In this document: positions 51,393-64,000 of the stretch, in pieces
Layout of the letters: the number at the start of each line of letters is the position of its first letter
Position numbering within the stretch: position 1 is the stretch's first letter
Assembly (NCBI GenBank): GCA_026261815.1
Contig: JAMPIT010000258.1
Location: forward strand, 12,701,501 to 12,765,500
Direction: 5' to 3'
DNA length: 64,000 bases
Source: Monarcha castaneiventris obscurior
Taxonomy: Eukaryota > Chordata > Aves > Passeriformes > Monarchidae
Translations under genes and position numbers: made by a program
The notes under the pieces: model-generated
Told to the model about the DNA's origin: nothing
The model's database searches: none
What the model saw: only the letters and a program-made list of their open reading frames with translations

Positions 51393-54300
51393 CTTCAATA
51401 TAGTTATCGAAATTTCATTCTCAAAGTAGCTGCAGTTTGCCTGATTTTAAACACAATGGAATTTTGAGCCTTTAGATAATGGCTTCACTACAGATACGTG
51501 AATAGTGAAACAGTCCACTAATTTGCTTCAGCATCCTCACTTCTTCAAAGATCATAGTTAAATGATGATTGGTTGCAATCTTAATCATTTTAGGAATGTG
51601 TGAAGACCAGCAGTTCTATGAAGCAGTGCATATTTTTATTGTAAGGTGTATTAATGGTTGCCTCCAAGAACTGATCTATAAATTAATTATGGAACTTGCT
51701 ATTGTTAAAATATGTTAGCCTCTTATTTTCTTACTGGCTAACAGGGACCATCCATCTGATTGTCTTTTATTTTAAAATAGGGCCATTAAATGTTGGGCGA
51801 TCAGAAGTATGGGGTAGGTCCTTAAAAGGATACAATTTTATAGTATAACAGTACACACATACATAAATGTACATGCATACATTTGTATCTCTAACAGGAG
51901 TGAACACAGGTTCCTTTTGAGGTTCATTTAATTACGATGCAGACTTCCCAAATACTTAAAAGGATGTTACAGTCCTTTCAGAGTGGGAAAGGAGAAAAGA
52001 GTAGTTTACAGTACAACTCTGAGCCAGATTGTTGATCTTTTCCATTTTCAGATTTGGAGATTCCTGTAAGGAAAATTACATTTACTGAAGAACTCAGTTG
52101 CCAGACTCTAGGATTTATGAGACTTAAGATGTTTCCCTGTGAAAAATCTTTCTTCCCACCAAATCAGATCTTTTTATGTTTTTAATGCCAGCTATGAAAA
52201 GAATAGAGCAACTCCTGCCCCATTTACTCAGGAAACATATTTTCCATGTTTTTTCCTGAAAACCGGTTTCAGATAAGTAGTAGTTTATATAAATGGGTTT
52301 TTATTAAGGATTATACTTATTAAGAACAGTCTTTTACACATACATCACCAATGTGAAGGATAGGAGTAAGTGTATCAAAACCAGGCATGCTTGCATTAAA
52401 AGAGGTGGGAAAACATTAGGAGATGGAGGGGTGGTGACATGAGGAAAAAAGAAGAAAGATCTGTGAGGAGTGAAAGAAAAGACACAGGCCTAAAACACAA
52501 AGAAAAGAAGCAGGTTGAGGTGAAAAAGTGAAAGGGAAGCTTGAGGTAAAAGGTGACAGAATCAGAACTTGTAGTCTGGAAGTCTATATAAAGGAAGCAC
52601 AAAGCTACTCACTCTGAAATAAACAATAAAGTGATCCTTGTCTTCTCAATAGTTCCAAAGGAAAGGGAAGACTGCAGAAAGGAAGGAAGGATCAGCAGAC
52701 TCATCTAGGGAAAGGGAGAATCATATCTCGGAGACATATTTTAATGCGTGGTGCTGGATTTTTACTGCTTGCAAAATTGTCTTTTCAGATAACACATATG
52801 AATGGAATTTATAGTGTTTCATTCTATAATACAAGCCATGCTTTCTGCTTTTATCAGCTCCATCCTGCATTTGTTGCAATATTTAGCTCATTTCCCTCTC
52901 AACACATTCATTGCAAAGGCTTTTTGGACAGGAAAAGCAGAGAGGAAAATATTTTAAATGCATGTAACATTAGAGTCTAGTACAGCTCTGAAAATTGTAG
53001 ACCATCTTTTCAAATAACTTCTCCTTTTGCTGTAACTTTCTGGAACAGAGCTGACTGCAGTGCACTCACTGGATGGAATGTTCCCATCAGTTTGCTCTCT
53101 GAGTGAGACAGCACTGGCAATACTCACTACCCATTAAAATGAGACTCGGGCGTAACCTTCCAGCCTCATATAAAACAGGATTTAACAAACCAGTGAAATC
53201 AAGTCTTTCTTCCCAGTAGGGGAAGAAGGTTTAAATTGTAGCCAAAACAGGCTCAATATTATCCACCCCTTCAATTTTTCCTTACAATAAGACATCCAAA
53301 GGCAATTTCCTTCTCTTAAAGTTCAACAGAAAATATTGATCTGCTGTAGAATTACCTTTACACACATGGGTTCACACATACACCTCTTTTTGTAGCAATC
53401 TTAATTAGCATCTCTTTTGGTTGTTACCTATTTACTGCTCCCTAGTGACACAAGAAATTCTCTCTCTTTGGTATAAAGGAAGCCCCAGGAGAATTAAACC
53501 CTCAGCTGTATTAATCCAGGTACTTTGAAGTTGATATGGAATTCCCCAAGAAGCAATGTCTAGCTAGAAGTTCACTGTTTTTCATCACATACCATACTGA
53601 GCATGATGATGATTCTTTCAAAACTTTTCATGAAATCATTTTTTGTTCTCTTTTTACTCTGGTTTGAAGGCTGAGCTCCAATACAAAACAAATTTTCAAA
53701 TAAAAATCATTTAAAAAAGCTTGCCAAACATTTCAGTTTGAAAGTGTCAAAACAAAATTTTCTGACCTTAACAGAACGTCTTTTCTTCCTGAAATAAAAT
53801 TGTCGAATTTGTCAGGTTTCTGTAAAACATTTTACTTGGACGCATTGGCATTTATAATCTCTGATAAAATGTTCTGTCAAAATATTCCCAGCTGGCCGTA
53901 TAATAAGGCAGTAGAGATTTCCACCAATTGAAGACAGGTCTTTTTTGTTCAGATACAGCCATTATAAGAAGAAATATGTACATACATAATGAAAATGTTC
54001 TATGTAGACCCTTCTTTTTTATTACTTTTGCTATAGTTTTCTCCTGTACTAAAAATGAAAGATCAGGATGGGAATGTTCTGCTTATATTTGCAAGTAATC
54101 GATTTACGTTGCTTTGTAGAAACAATAGCAAAAAAACCCCAAACCACTATACTAGCTGAAGAACATTCAGCTGTTCAGGGAGAGCCTTTCTGGAGAAAGT
54201 CTTAGTTTTTCATTCTTCACAAAAAAGTGCACATTATTAAACCACGTGACATGCTGTAAAATAAAAGCACATAGATATTACTGTTATGACCACAGCAATC

Positions 54301-57300
54301 TACGAATTCAGTCATGCTGGTGTGAAAATCCTATGAAAAAATACTGTTAAAATGAGCATTTTTTTCCTGAATAAAAAACTTCCTTCGGTGTATTAAAATC
54401 CCACATTTTGGCAGTATTCAAAAGTTATGACATATCACTTACATGGAAATAAACCCTATAATGACTGTTTCATTAATGCTACCCATGTCATATATTCCCT
54501 GGCCCTCTGCTGAAACCATTACACTGAAGTCCCATCTGGTTCTGATGTCAGAGGACTCCAGCAGACACTGGCATTACTACTCAGTAATCTGTAAAGATTT
54601 TATTTTTCCTACATGGATTTTTAAACTGTGTAGTGAAATTGATGAGCAGACCACAAAGTCATGCTACTGTAAGAGAGAAAATTGCCAAAAGATGACAGAA
54701 GGCAGTAGGGATATAAGGAAACAGGACTGGGTTAAGAAATTAAACCCTCTCTCCATATATTTTTTTTTCTAGAAGTCTCAGTGTAACACTTTAGGCCAAT
54801 TTAGGCTTCAGCTTGGATTGGATTTTTTGGGAGAGAGAAGGGTAGAAAGGCTGGCATTTCTGAGGCAGTGCACCATGACGAGGAGCAGCTGCACAGCCCC
54901 TCATCCTGAGCTCTGCAGCCTCTTGCCCTGGCCAAATCATGGAAGGGCCAAGATATTTTTGCTGTCCATCCTCATCCTCAGTACATCATAAACCATTAAT
55001 GCAAGCCAACCAGCACTGATTTTATAGCATGCAGACTGAACAAATGAAAATAATTAAAAGCATAATTTGGAAGGATGTTTATGCAGCTCAATGAGAAGTG
55101 AAGTTAGCAAGTGCCTAAAGTAAAAGTCTGCTAAATGAACTTGTTTGAAAACTCATAAACAGGCTCATTTCTCTAAGAGATTGGATTTGTTTAGAGTTCT
55201 CAGTTCAATTAATAAGATGCTATTTTCAATGTTTTGTTCTGGTAGTAGCCAATGATATGCTGTTCCCTATTTTCAGTGTATATCATCCTGTATCACAACC
55301 ACTGGATATGATTTGCCCAAAATTCTACTTTCCTGACTGTGTTTCCAGCTGATGCTTTTAAGCCTATTTAACAGGGCAGACTAGTGAGCTGCTGAAGACA
55401 TGGTCAAAACTTCCTCAGCCTCAGCTAATACCTATCTGGAAATGCCACTGCAACTTGAAGTGCACAGACTGTAACTTCTTTTTTCCTGCTTGGCAGGGTG
55501 ATTCACAGCTAACTCTCATTTGTTGCAGTAAGTCTCTCATTCTCAGTGAAATCCAAAGAGGTTAAAAAAACCAAGATCTGAAAAGAGCTGAGGGGGCAGG
55601 TTATGGTGTGTGGATGTACACAGCAAGGCTAAGGAAGGGAAGAAAAGCAGTAGAAAGCAAGCACTGAGATCATGAGACTCTCTTTAGAGACAGATTTGTA
55701 GGAGGCATAGGCTACCCACATATTATCTGTTCAGCCCAAGACACGATCCCTATGTTTGTTAGGAAGATATCCATACTATAAGTAAATATATGCATTTGTA
55801 TTACAATATAAAATAATTTTACATCAATAGTAGTGCTATGAATTTGAAAGTGTCATGAAATACAGAGGTTTCCAGATTTGTAGTAAAATGAAATTAGAAA
55901 CACTGTCTCTACCAAGAGTGGCCAGCTTGAAATAGATAACAACATGGAAATTCATCCTGCTCGAGGATTTCATCTCCCTAAAGACAACTGAATAGAATCT
56001 TAACTGGTGATTCTTTTTTTTTTCACTTTCACCTCAAATAATGTTTTTTTAAAAGCCTGTGCTTTCAATACAGTATTGTTCCAAATCTGAAGGAATTTTT
56101 CAAAATTACTTATTTCTTCTTTTCTTTAAGCAGAATTGTGATGGACATTTAATTTCCTAAACTTAGATGACATGAGAACAAAAGAATATCTTAAAGTTTT
56201 GTCAAATATTTCTATCACTGAGAGTGTTTGCTGAATATAGCATATAATTTTCAAATTTAATCTCTTGAACTCATATGTTTTATAATATTGAGTTTACTCA
56301 TTGAAAATTAGATAATCTCTGGTGGAAAAAAATCTACACACAAAACTTTATGAAATCACAAACTGGAAATTTTACTCACTTCTTAGTAAAACCTGTTCTT
56401 AAAATTAAGTCATTTAAATATTTGAGGAATATTTAGGAGATATAAAATCAATAAAGGCCTCAAGAACATGAAGACTAAGGCGTTGGTTCCATCTATATCC
56501 TTTGCCTAGAAATCCACGCTCAGCTGCGAGGTGGGGGCAATGAATCAGTGGTGGCTGAAGTTAATAAGAGGCTCCTTTTCTAGCTCAGTAGATAGCAGCT
56601 TATTCCTTTATTGCCTGTTGCCCTGTATAGTCACCTTCCGATGTCATCTCTTTTTCTCTTTTTACAGCAGCCTTGCTTCAAACATAGAGCAAATCAGCCA
56701 CTCCAGGTTTTTCTTCCTTTTCTTTTTAAAAGGACTATTTGGTGGTTTTCTAAGTTGTTAGTGTTTTGGGGGGTTTTTGCGTGTGTCTGTGTTTTTTTGT
56801 GTTTTATTTATTTATTTATATTTTTTCTCCTAAATAATAGTTCTACAGAACAAATTGCCTGTGATTACTTCAATATTCTTAAGTAGCCAGTCCTCACTGA
56901 CATCCATAGACTGATCTTGAATAATTTACTACTTCTATGAAGCTAAGTTCCAATTTATTGATACCTTATTTGAGAGCTGCTAACTGAAAGCAGCTAACTG
57001 AAAGTGCCAGCATGTACTGCCCATGTCTGATACCATGTACAGGTATTAGACAAAAAACGCCTACCTGGAAACAGAAAAAGCAAACTCAATAGAAGTTATT
57101 ATCTGGAGTGTGCTTTAGCATGTAAGCTTCATGTTTATACATGATATATGCATTTTAAATTTAACTTTGTGATGGTTTCAGCTAAAACAGCTAGTAAACT
57201 AAATCTCCAGGGCTGGAGAAAGGTATTGTCTCTTGCCTGCCTCCTTTATCATCATGGAATCTGCTGGATTTTTCTTCCCATGTAGTGAAAATACTCTCAG

Positions 57301-60300
57301 TACTGTGCTTTCCTTATTATACAGATATCTTAATTCTAAGAACTAGTGCTATTCGTCATGATAGGAAGGAGCATTATAGCATAATGAATACTCTCATTTC
57401 CTCTAATTTTTAATAAAAAGTTTAAGCAGTTAAACTGTGCAATCCGCTGGCGTTCATTAATGACACTGCATATTTTAATGGTGTATTTCTTATGCAGCCT
57501 TACAGACAGAGTGGAAAAGTTGTTCTCAGGATATTTTTTTTAGATTCCACATTCAAATGTTGCTGGCAAAATGTGAAAAGACCTTATCTTGTACGTAGAT
57601 GCAGTGCTTGGGGAATTTCCAGACGAACGGCTTTGGAAAATTGAAGGTACTTCTTTTTTCTACACTAAAACATCTTCCAGAGCATGGATAAACAGATACC
57701 TGGGCTTTCTGTTGGCAGAATGCAGCTTCATTGGGACTCAGTTCTCTGTCTCATCCTCTGCTGTAGCTCTACAAATCAGTGCACAGAAACAAGCCTGTGC
57801 TTCCATCTACAAAATACTGAAGTGATTGACTTGAAAACCATCTTCGATACCCTTATGATCACCTGCTCTTTAATATTTTGGTAGCCATCTCCCCTCATAT
57901 ACACTTTAAGAACAGCAGACTGGACCTGGTTGGTCCTTGAACTGTCAATAGTTATTATACCAGCTCTCCCAGTTAATGTGGCTCCACTATATTCATCCTC
58001 CATATTTTGCATAACTTTGGTCAGCACTGCAAAAATGAATGCAGGATTAGCCCTGGAAAACAATTTAGTCTTCACGGTGATTTAATTCTAGGCCTTTCTG
58101 AGGAAACTTTCCAAAGGTGCCCATGAGAGCTGTTAAATTATTCATTGTGAATAATATTTATTCCAAATACATTTTCCTGTTTGAAAAACAGGCCTTGTTT
58201 TTGTTCAGGATTATCTGCCAAGTAGCCTAAGGGATAAAGTCTCTGTCCCTGGTTCAGTGACAAGTAGTCCACTCAAGCATTTGCCTGCTCCTCATGGTAA
58301 CCCATTGCAGGTGATTTCATACGTGCTGCCAGGAAGAGTAGCCAGACAGAAAGCCAGACTAGGAACAAGCATTTTGGAAGAGACACATGGGAATTGGTTA
58401 AAGCATGTAAATCACACACATGTCAATGGTTTACACCATAATTACTTTTGTTGGAAGTGGTTTTCTTTATGTTTCAGGCTTTCTAAATTCTAGTAAATAA
58501 TATGCCACAAGTAACAACGACTGAACTTGCTGTTTCTGTTCATTCAAACTGTCACAATTCATCTGCATTTTTACTCATGCAGATGGAGAGTACACTGTGA
58601 TAGTGACATTTGCTACAAAGACATTTCCCTGTAAGGAGAGCCTGATCCTTTTCCACCAACTATGTTGGTTGCAACTTTCAGACTGATAACGATTTTCAGT
58701 CACTTCCAATCTGGCTAATAAAACTCAACCCAATAATTTAGATGTGAGAGACTATCGCGTGATTACTACAAAATTCTTGAACTCCTGCCCCCTCCTGGGA
58801 CTATTCAAAAATAGGTGTATTTTTGGTACCATGAAATGATAAATTGCAGAATATTTCTAGAGTTTAAATATTTCTGAGAGAGCAATTCTTCACTCCCTGC
58901 TGTTTACAAGGGAAATACTGTCTACAAATAATACATTACATTAACTGTCCTCTTTATCATAAAGCCATGTTGAATACTTGTAACATTTATAAAAAGACAC
59001 CTACTGATTGCAAGATGAGCGTTACCCTTGAGCAAATTATGAACACATTTATTTCAGTCTTATGCGTTTGAAACTAATTTTCTGGTAATATCAAAAGTGT
59101 TCATAGAATTAATTTCCTGTCAGTTCAGCAGTATTCAAGTGAATATTTTATGATTTTGCATTAGCTGTATTTGTCTAGAGTTGTGACATGATCGAGTCAT
59201 TCTCTGAGGGAAACACATTAATAATTAAACTCTGTCCAATGTGGAGTGCTAAAGATGACAGCATAATTGTACATTTCAGAGACCGTTTCACAAGGCAGAG
59301 AATGAGAATTGCCCTGCCACCATTTAAATGTCAATTTAGAATTTCTTTCTAAAATTAAAACAGTGTTGCAGAAAACAAAGAGAAAAAAGAAGGGAATAGA
59401 AGGACTGAAGCCAAATTTGAATCCTTGTCCCCTTTTTGTGTTCCCTTTCTTTTAAAAGGTGAGCTAAATGTAAATGGAATTCCAAGAAGAAAAGGAGAAG
59501 GGAGAAGGCAGATAAATGATCAGCTGTAAGACTTTTTTCCCCGTCTTTCTTTTGGCTATATAATATCATCACCAGTTGTAGTGCTAGAGCTGTTTAGATG
59601 ATAAATGCAATGTGCATAGATTAGCTCCAGAGAAAATACTGCTACCTGACACTGAAGGCTTTGATTGGTTTCAGCCCTTACATTTGAGTCTTTTTTGCCC
59701 TGATAACTCCAGCAGTATTTTAAGATTTTAATCTACTTTCTAGTCAAATACCCATGGATAGATCACTATTTTATTTATTATTTATGTTTCTTTTTCAGCT
59801 TCTGAAAGTAAGACATTACTGGGCTTTAGCTAAAAAAAATCCACAATTTCTGTAGAATATATTTTGCAAGCACTTAAGCTTCTCCAATGAGAAGTGCCTG
59901 TATTATTCTGGAGAGACAGCTGAGCCACATTTACCAATTGTGTATGCAGATCACTTAATGAACATGTGTTTTTAGAAAATACATAAATTAGAGATATATC
60001 AATGTTTCCATAAGACCCTCTTTTTCCCCGACAGCCTGTGCCTGTCAGTATGCCAAAGATCATCTTTTGACTAGACTCCAGGTGATGCCTCTCTCATTTG
60101 CTGCATCTTTTACCACTTTCTCCCTGCAAAGGCCTGGGTGAGAAAATGTAGCTGGATGGACTCATGCAAATACAAATAATGGCAAGAAGTCTCCTTCCTG
60201 TCCCCATGTTTGCATCCCTGCCATGTTGCCTCCATCTTCCATTTTCTCCTTTCCTACTTCACCCTTACAGAGCTCAATCACTCCTCTTGCATGTTCCTTT

Positions 60301-61479
60301 TAGATGATCCCCTCCTGATAAATCCATCATTTACTTTCATATAAAAACATTTAGCAAATTGTACCCACTTCTTACCATCTCCATGTACATTCATTTGTGC
60401 TAAATCTTTTCCCTCACCCATATTTTCCATCTTATCCACTTAGATTACAAGCATCTTAGGAAAAGCATTTACTCCTCTGCCTCTGTACCTCATCTACCAC
60501 AATTGTTGTTACTTGGCCACTAGCATGTGAAACATGACTGATCATAATAATTCATTTCATTTCACTCAACCTACTTACATCTCTGTGGTATAATTCAAGA
60601 ACTATTTAAGCCAAACAGGAGCTTTTAAAGTATACAATCTCTGTGTTTTAAGGGGCATGTTTCAGATTTATTTTGTCGCACAAATGTGAAAAAGGGGTAT
60701 TTGATCTCAACACTGTGCTGATTTCAACATTTGGTGTTATTTTCTGAGCCAGTTAAATGAAAAGAAAGCAAGAAGAAGAGAAATTGCTATGATGCTAAAA
60801 GTGATTGATGCCTCTTGTCACTGTTTGTTTATGCTCATAGTTGGGATCTCTCTAGAAATACAGTTCTCAAGTGCTACTTAAGTTTGTATTTACTAAGGAT
60901 TAATTTCACTGCAAACTTCGAAGTTCCAGTATTATTTTAACATATTTAAGGAACAGTATAAAAGAACATTTGACTGTGAAATACACATTAGAAAGCCAGT
61001 GATATTTTGCACCTCAATTTTTACCTGTACATTTCTAAAGATAGAGAATGCTGATGGAATGTTCAGACATGTGAAATGAAAGAGAATACAATAAAAACAT
61101 AATAAAAACTATTTCTAGAGCTGTACTGTGTGAAACCATGAGTAAGCCAAATCATGAAAAAGTGAATAAACACTTTTCTTCATGTTAGATAACTAAGATA
61201 CAGTTGCTTTAAACGATATCCATGTCTGTATAAACTAGCAGTTAAATAACATATAACAAGTGGTTCATTTTTTACTGACATTCGTTTATATTACTTTCCT
61301 GTTTCAGTACAGCTCTCTATGCTATGTGAATTCATGAAGCCATTAAACCACTTCTAAATTCTATAAAACTAACTAAAGCAAGAGAGGCTATTTCTGACAG
61401 AGGTTATGCCTCATGTAAAAAATATCAGTTTTAACTGTGCTGTGAACTTATGTCAAGAAAGATCCCCTTACTCTAGTAA
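51393..61479. other. non-coding stretch, with a purine-rich segment and weak repeat traces
   Basis: No gene is recognised. Contents: an imperfect CATA-rich simple sequence at 51850-51890, a purine-rich plus strand at 52395-52720, an imperfect repeat of GCTAACTGAAAG at 56979-56990 and 56993-57004, (ATTT)n at 56806-56822, a doubtful LTR-like start at 57172-57212 and a CpG-retaining homeodomain-like cluster at 57440-57490. Frames such as 54443-54772 and 57776-58075 have no family resemblance. Confidence 0.6.
56806..56826 (+). repeat. (ATTT)n microsatellite
   Basis: TTTATTTATTTATTTATATT is visible, following a G/T-rich segment (56761-56804). It is simple sequence only. Confidence 0.9.
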
Positions 61480-61605
61480 AATACTTGACCAGAGAATAAA
61501 GCGCAACTTGTCAGTGTTCGCTATGCCTTTCATCATTTCTGAACACACTTTTATCATGTCCCTTCTTCTCTCCACTTTCAACAACTGAATTCTCTCTAGT
61601 ATTAA
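61480..61605 (-). repeat. possible old CR1 fragment, antisense
   Basis: The plus strand contains ATGCCTTTCATCATTTCTGA (about 61523-61542), TTTTATCATGTCCCTTCTTC (61549-61568) and TCTCCACTTTCAACAACTGA. ATCATGTCCC followed by a TTCTCTCC-type block is usual in antisense CR1/L3 sequences (compare 33171-33198 in this window). The match is short and diverged, so the identification is weak. Confidence 0.35.
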
Positions 61606-63377
61606 GATATTAGAGCTTCAGAACAATCAATTGCTTGTGTTTGTTGGATTTTTTTCAAATATTTAACTTTATATAATATGTTAGAATAGATTAATTTTTT
61701 TGAACTGTAATCCTTTGAAAACTGTGCAAATAAGATCACACAAAATACTTAGTGATTCACAGTGTTAGAAGGCTGATAAATTGTTTAATTTTAAATTCTA
61801 AGAATAGCTAATATTAAGGAAGCTGATAGGATTTATCAGATATGATTTTTTCCTTAGAATTTTAAAATACACTTCTAAAACATTATTTTTGAGGTAATTT
61901 GTCTTTCATTTCAATGCACTTATCTAGAAGAGTGTGCTGGCATGACTCTATAGACATGTGACATCTAGCACTTAAAATTCTGCCCTTTTTGAGCAAAGAA
62001 TAGTACTCACACCTGGGAGACTCTAGTTCACTAGGTCCCTTTGGTCAAGCTGTGGCCCAGTGAGAGCACAGAATACTGAAGACGTGTAAACCTTGTTTGA
62101 TAAATATTCTTAGGTCTTAAGTATTCATTAGTAATTAAAATGTTAATGCTAATGCTTTAACAACGTCTAATGTTGTGCCTGCACATCCTGGGGTTAATGC
62201 GCTACAAACCCTTCCTCAGCAGTAGGAAGGAAGTTGACCAGACTCTTGGTCTTCTGTTAAGTTCAACAATTTTTTATTTTAACCATTAATATGTCCACAA
62301 TAAATTCCAAAGAAAACTTTTTGAGACAACACAGTGTATTTGTAGCAGCAAATATTTGTAGATTTTCTATATCTATGAATTTTCTAATTGGAAATAAAAC
62401 CTCTGGGCAAAAATGCGGTCCGTCAGAAGAAATGAGAATTGGCACTGTTCTAAGTTCAAGACAGCTCCAAATATAAAACCATACCCTACTCAAAATAAGA
62501 GCAAAGCAACGCCATGTCAGACAAAGCCAAACTCCAATGAACAAAGAGCTTCATTTTAGCACTCAGTGTCATGCGCAGGGAGCTGTGCCAGTAACAGGAG
62601 TGTGAATCTCAGCATGGGTTTCTGTTTTCCAGTCAGGTTCTTCCCTGCTAACTGCTGTTTATTTCATCTGTGTTTTAAGGGCTGTTGCAATCCAGCAGTC
62701 TAGGGAGGAATCCTTCACTTAGTTCATATGGAATAGCCTATTTGCTCATTCATTATACTATAACCTTAGTAACATAGGTGTTTTTTGATTAGAAATAAAT
62801 CTTCAGAGATTTTTCCTTCCTTGCTATTCCACCTTTTGAGCAACTGAAACCTCAATTAAGATGTCATTTTCCCCATCTAATTTCAATGTTTTTCATTAGA
62901 TTTTTCAGCTCTATTGATACTTTCTTTTGTTTTGTCGAAGTATGCCCTAGATTTTAATATTCTGAAACTTTTTCTTGCATTACAATCTGTGTACATTGTT
63001 GATACTGTTCCACCCATAAAATTTTTCCTTGCATTCATAGCTAAAACTTCATTAATGCAGAGGGGGACACTTACTTCTGCTATTATTAGTTACATCTGAC
63101 AGAGTGAAGATCTCTTCACAACCAAAGGAGACAGAACAGCTTCCCTAGGCAGTGACTGAAGGCACTCAGGATCCTACTTTTTACCACGCATTACATAAGT
63201 AACTTAAAGTTCAGTGCCAACCAATTAATGTTCAATTCCCTAAAATTAGAATTTTCTTACACAAAACTGTTATTATACCAGTACCAGTTTATACTTAGTC
63301 TTTTTTCCATGGAGAGTTGAATAAATTTTCCATGGACCTTTTAAATAAAAAGGATAAAAATTACTATTCTAATTTAA

Positions 63378-63430
63378 AACAACACCACCACCTACCACCC
63401 ACCCATCCACCCCAACACACATCCCCACTG
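63378..63430 (+). repeat. C/A-rich low-complexity tract, imperfect (CCA)n/(CCCA)n
   Basis: The plus strand reads AACAACACCACCACCTACCA, then CCCACCCATCCACCCCAACA and ACACATCCCCAC, with no G until 63430. The minus strand is therefore a G-rich/T tract. Confidence 0.85.
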
Positions 63431-63587
63431 AAAAAAATCTCAAAAACCTTCCTCCCCAAAACAGACTAGTTTTGCTTCCTCTGAGTGCATGAGGAAGCCT
63501 TACAAAAACAACACACTGCCCATCCAAAGCACTGACAATTTAGAACAAATGTGTCCTGTAGGAATTAACTCGGGATCTCATGTTTCT

Positions 63588-63694
63588 GCTAATGATGATG
63601 ATTATGATGAATAACTGGCTTTTGCTGTTGCTTTTTCTGCTGATTCCTCAGTTCTTGCTAGTAGTATTGTTGCTACATTTATTGCTGCTGGTCC
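63588..63694 (+). repeat. imperfect trinucleotide simple sequence (TGA/TGC type)
   Basis: Interrupted ATG/ATGATGATT units (about 63591-63611) pass into TTGCTGTTGC- and GCTGCTGG-type units up to 63690. The Leu-rich translation over this part comes from the repeat and is not a membrane protein signal. Confidence 0.75.
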
Positions 63695-64000
63695 AACTGC
63701 ATAATGTGAGCAGAATCCACAGAGATACAAACAAGCTCTTTAGCAGCCAAGTGAAGAAACCTGTGATTTTGCAAACAGGAAGAAGCAAAATTGCTAGTGA
63801 TCACTAAACAGCACAGGAGGTGTGCCATAGAGAAAATCCCAAACAAGAAATGGAAGTGGTTCTGGGTTGTGATACTTTAAAGAAACTTGGGGCCTTAGGT
63901 TTTGGGGGATTGTTTTGGTTTTTGTTTTTGTTTAATTAACTGGAGTAGCCATGTATTAACCCTCCCCTTCCCCCAAAACCTAACAACAAAGCAGTCAAGG

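Larger units (their letters stand above)
61606..64000. other. non-coding stretch with C-rich and trinucleotide simple sequence
   Basis: No gene is recognised. A (CCA)n-like C-rich plus-strand tract with almost no G lies at 63378-63430. Imperfect TGA- and TGC-type trinucleotides run through 63588-63694, and the frame at 63580-63807 owes its Leu-rich, Met-rich start to that repeat. G/T-rich simple sequence lies at 63899-63935. Confidence 0.65.

Noticed and set aside
63580..63807. Leu/Met-rich frame resembling a signal peptide or membrane segment
   Set aside because: The hydrophobic part is the translation of imperfect trinucleotide repeats; the rest has no protein pattern.

Overview
The window looks like non-coding bird nuclear DNA, most likely from a passerine (songbird lineage). 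The evidence is retroposon content. There are three CR1 LINE 3' ends in the standard avian form, with the conserved tail TCCCTTCCAAC followed by ATTCTATG-type octamers. There is also one SINE whose head is a tRNA-Ile(AAT) and whose tail is a CR1 3' end, the architecture of the zebra finch family TguSINE1. Older amniote repeats (an antisense CR1 of turtle/crocodile type, a LINE endonuclease fragment, a MIR-type SINE) fit the same picture. The sequence is plainly AT-rich, CpG-poor and full of homopolymer runs.

I find no protein-coding gene. All open reading frames are short (133 codons at most), overlap in several frames, occur on both strands and have chance-like composition. The only protein-like stretch is a broken LINE endonuclease. 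I cannot tell an intergenic desert from a long intron, because single vertebrate exons without homology support cannot be read reliably by eye.

Layout: 1-4.2 kb featureless. 4.2-4.55 kb CR1 with a duplicated 3' tail. 11.2 kb short CR1 tail. 13.4-13.6 kb MIR-type SINE. 14.18-14.33 kb tRNA-Ile/CR1 SINE. 21.30 kb a GGGCA minisatellite with eight GGG runs. 28.6-29.04 kb old LINE endonuclease region. 32.9-33.4 kb old antisense CR1. 34.5 and 35.9 kb small palindromes. 39.54-39.8 kb a GC-rich patch behind a TATA-like motif. 40.57-40.66 kb an old palindromic amniote repeat. 48.95 kb a 42-base A tract. 51.2-51.4 kb CR1 3' end. The last 12 kb hold only simple repeats and weak repeat traces.

The window does not encode a recognisable new system. 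The most useful points are the SINE/CR1 partnership, the double CR1 tail, the G-quadruplex-type minisatellite, and the TATA/TAAT/GC-rich patch as the only promoter-like composition here.
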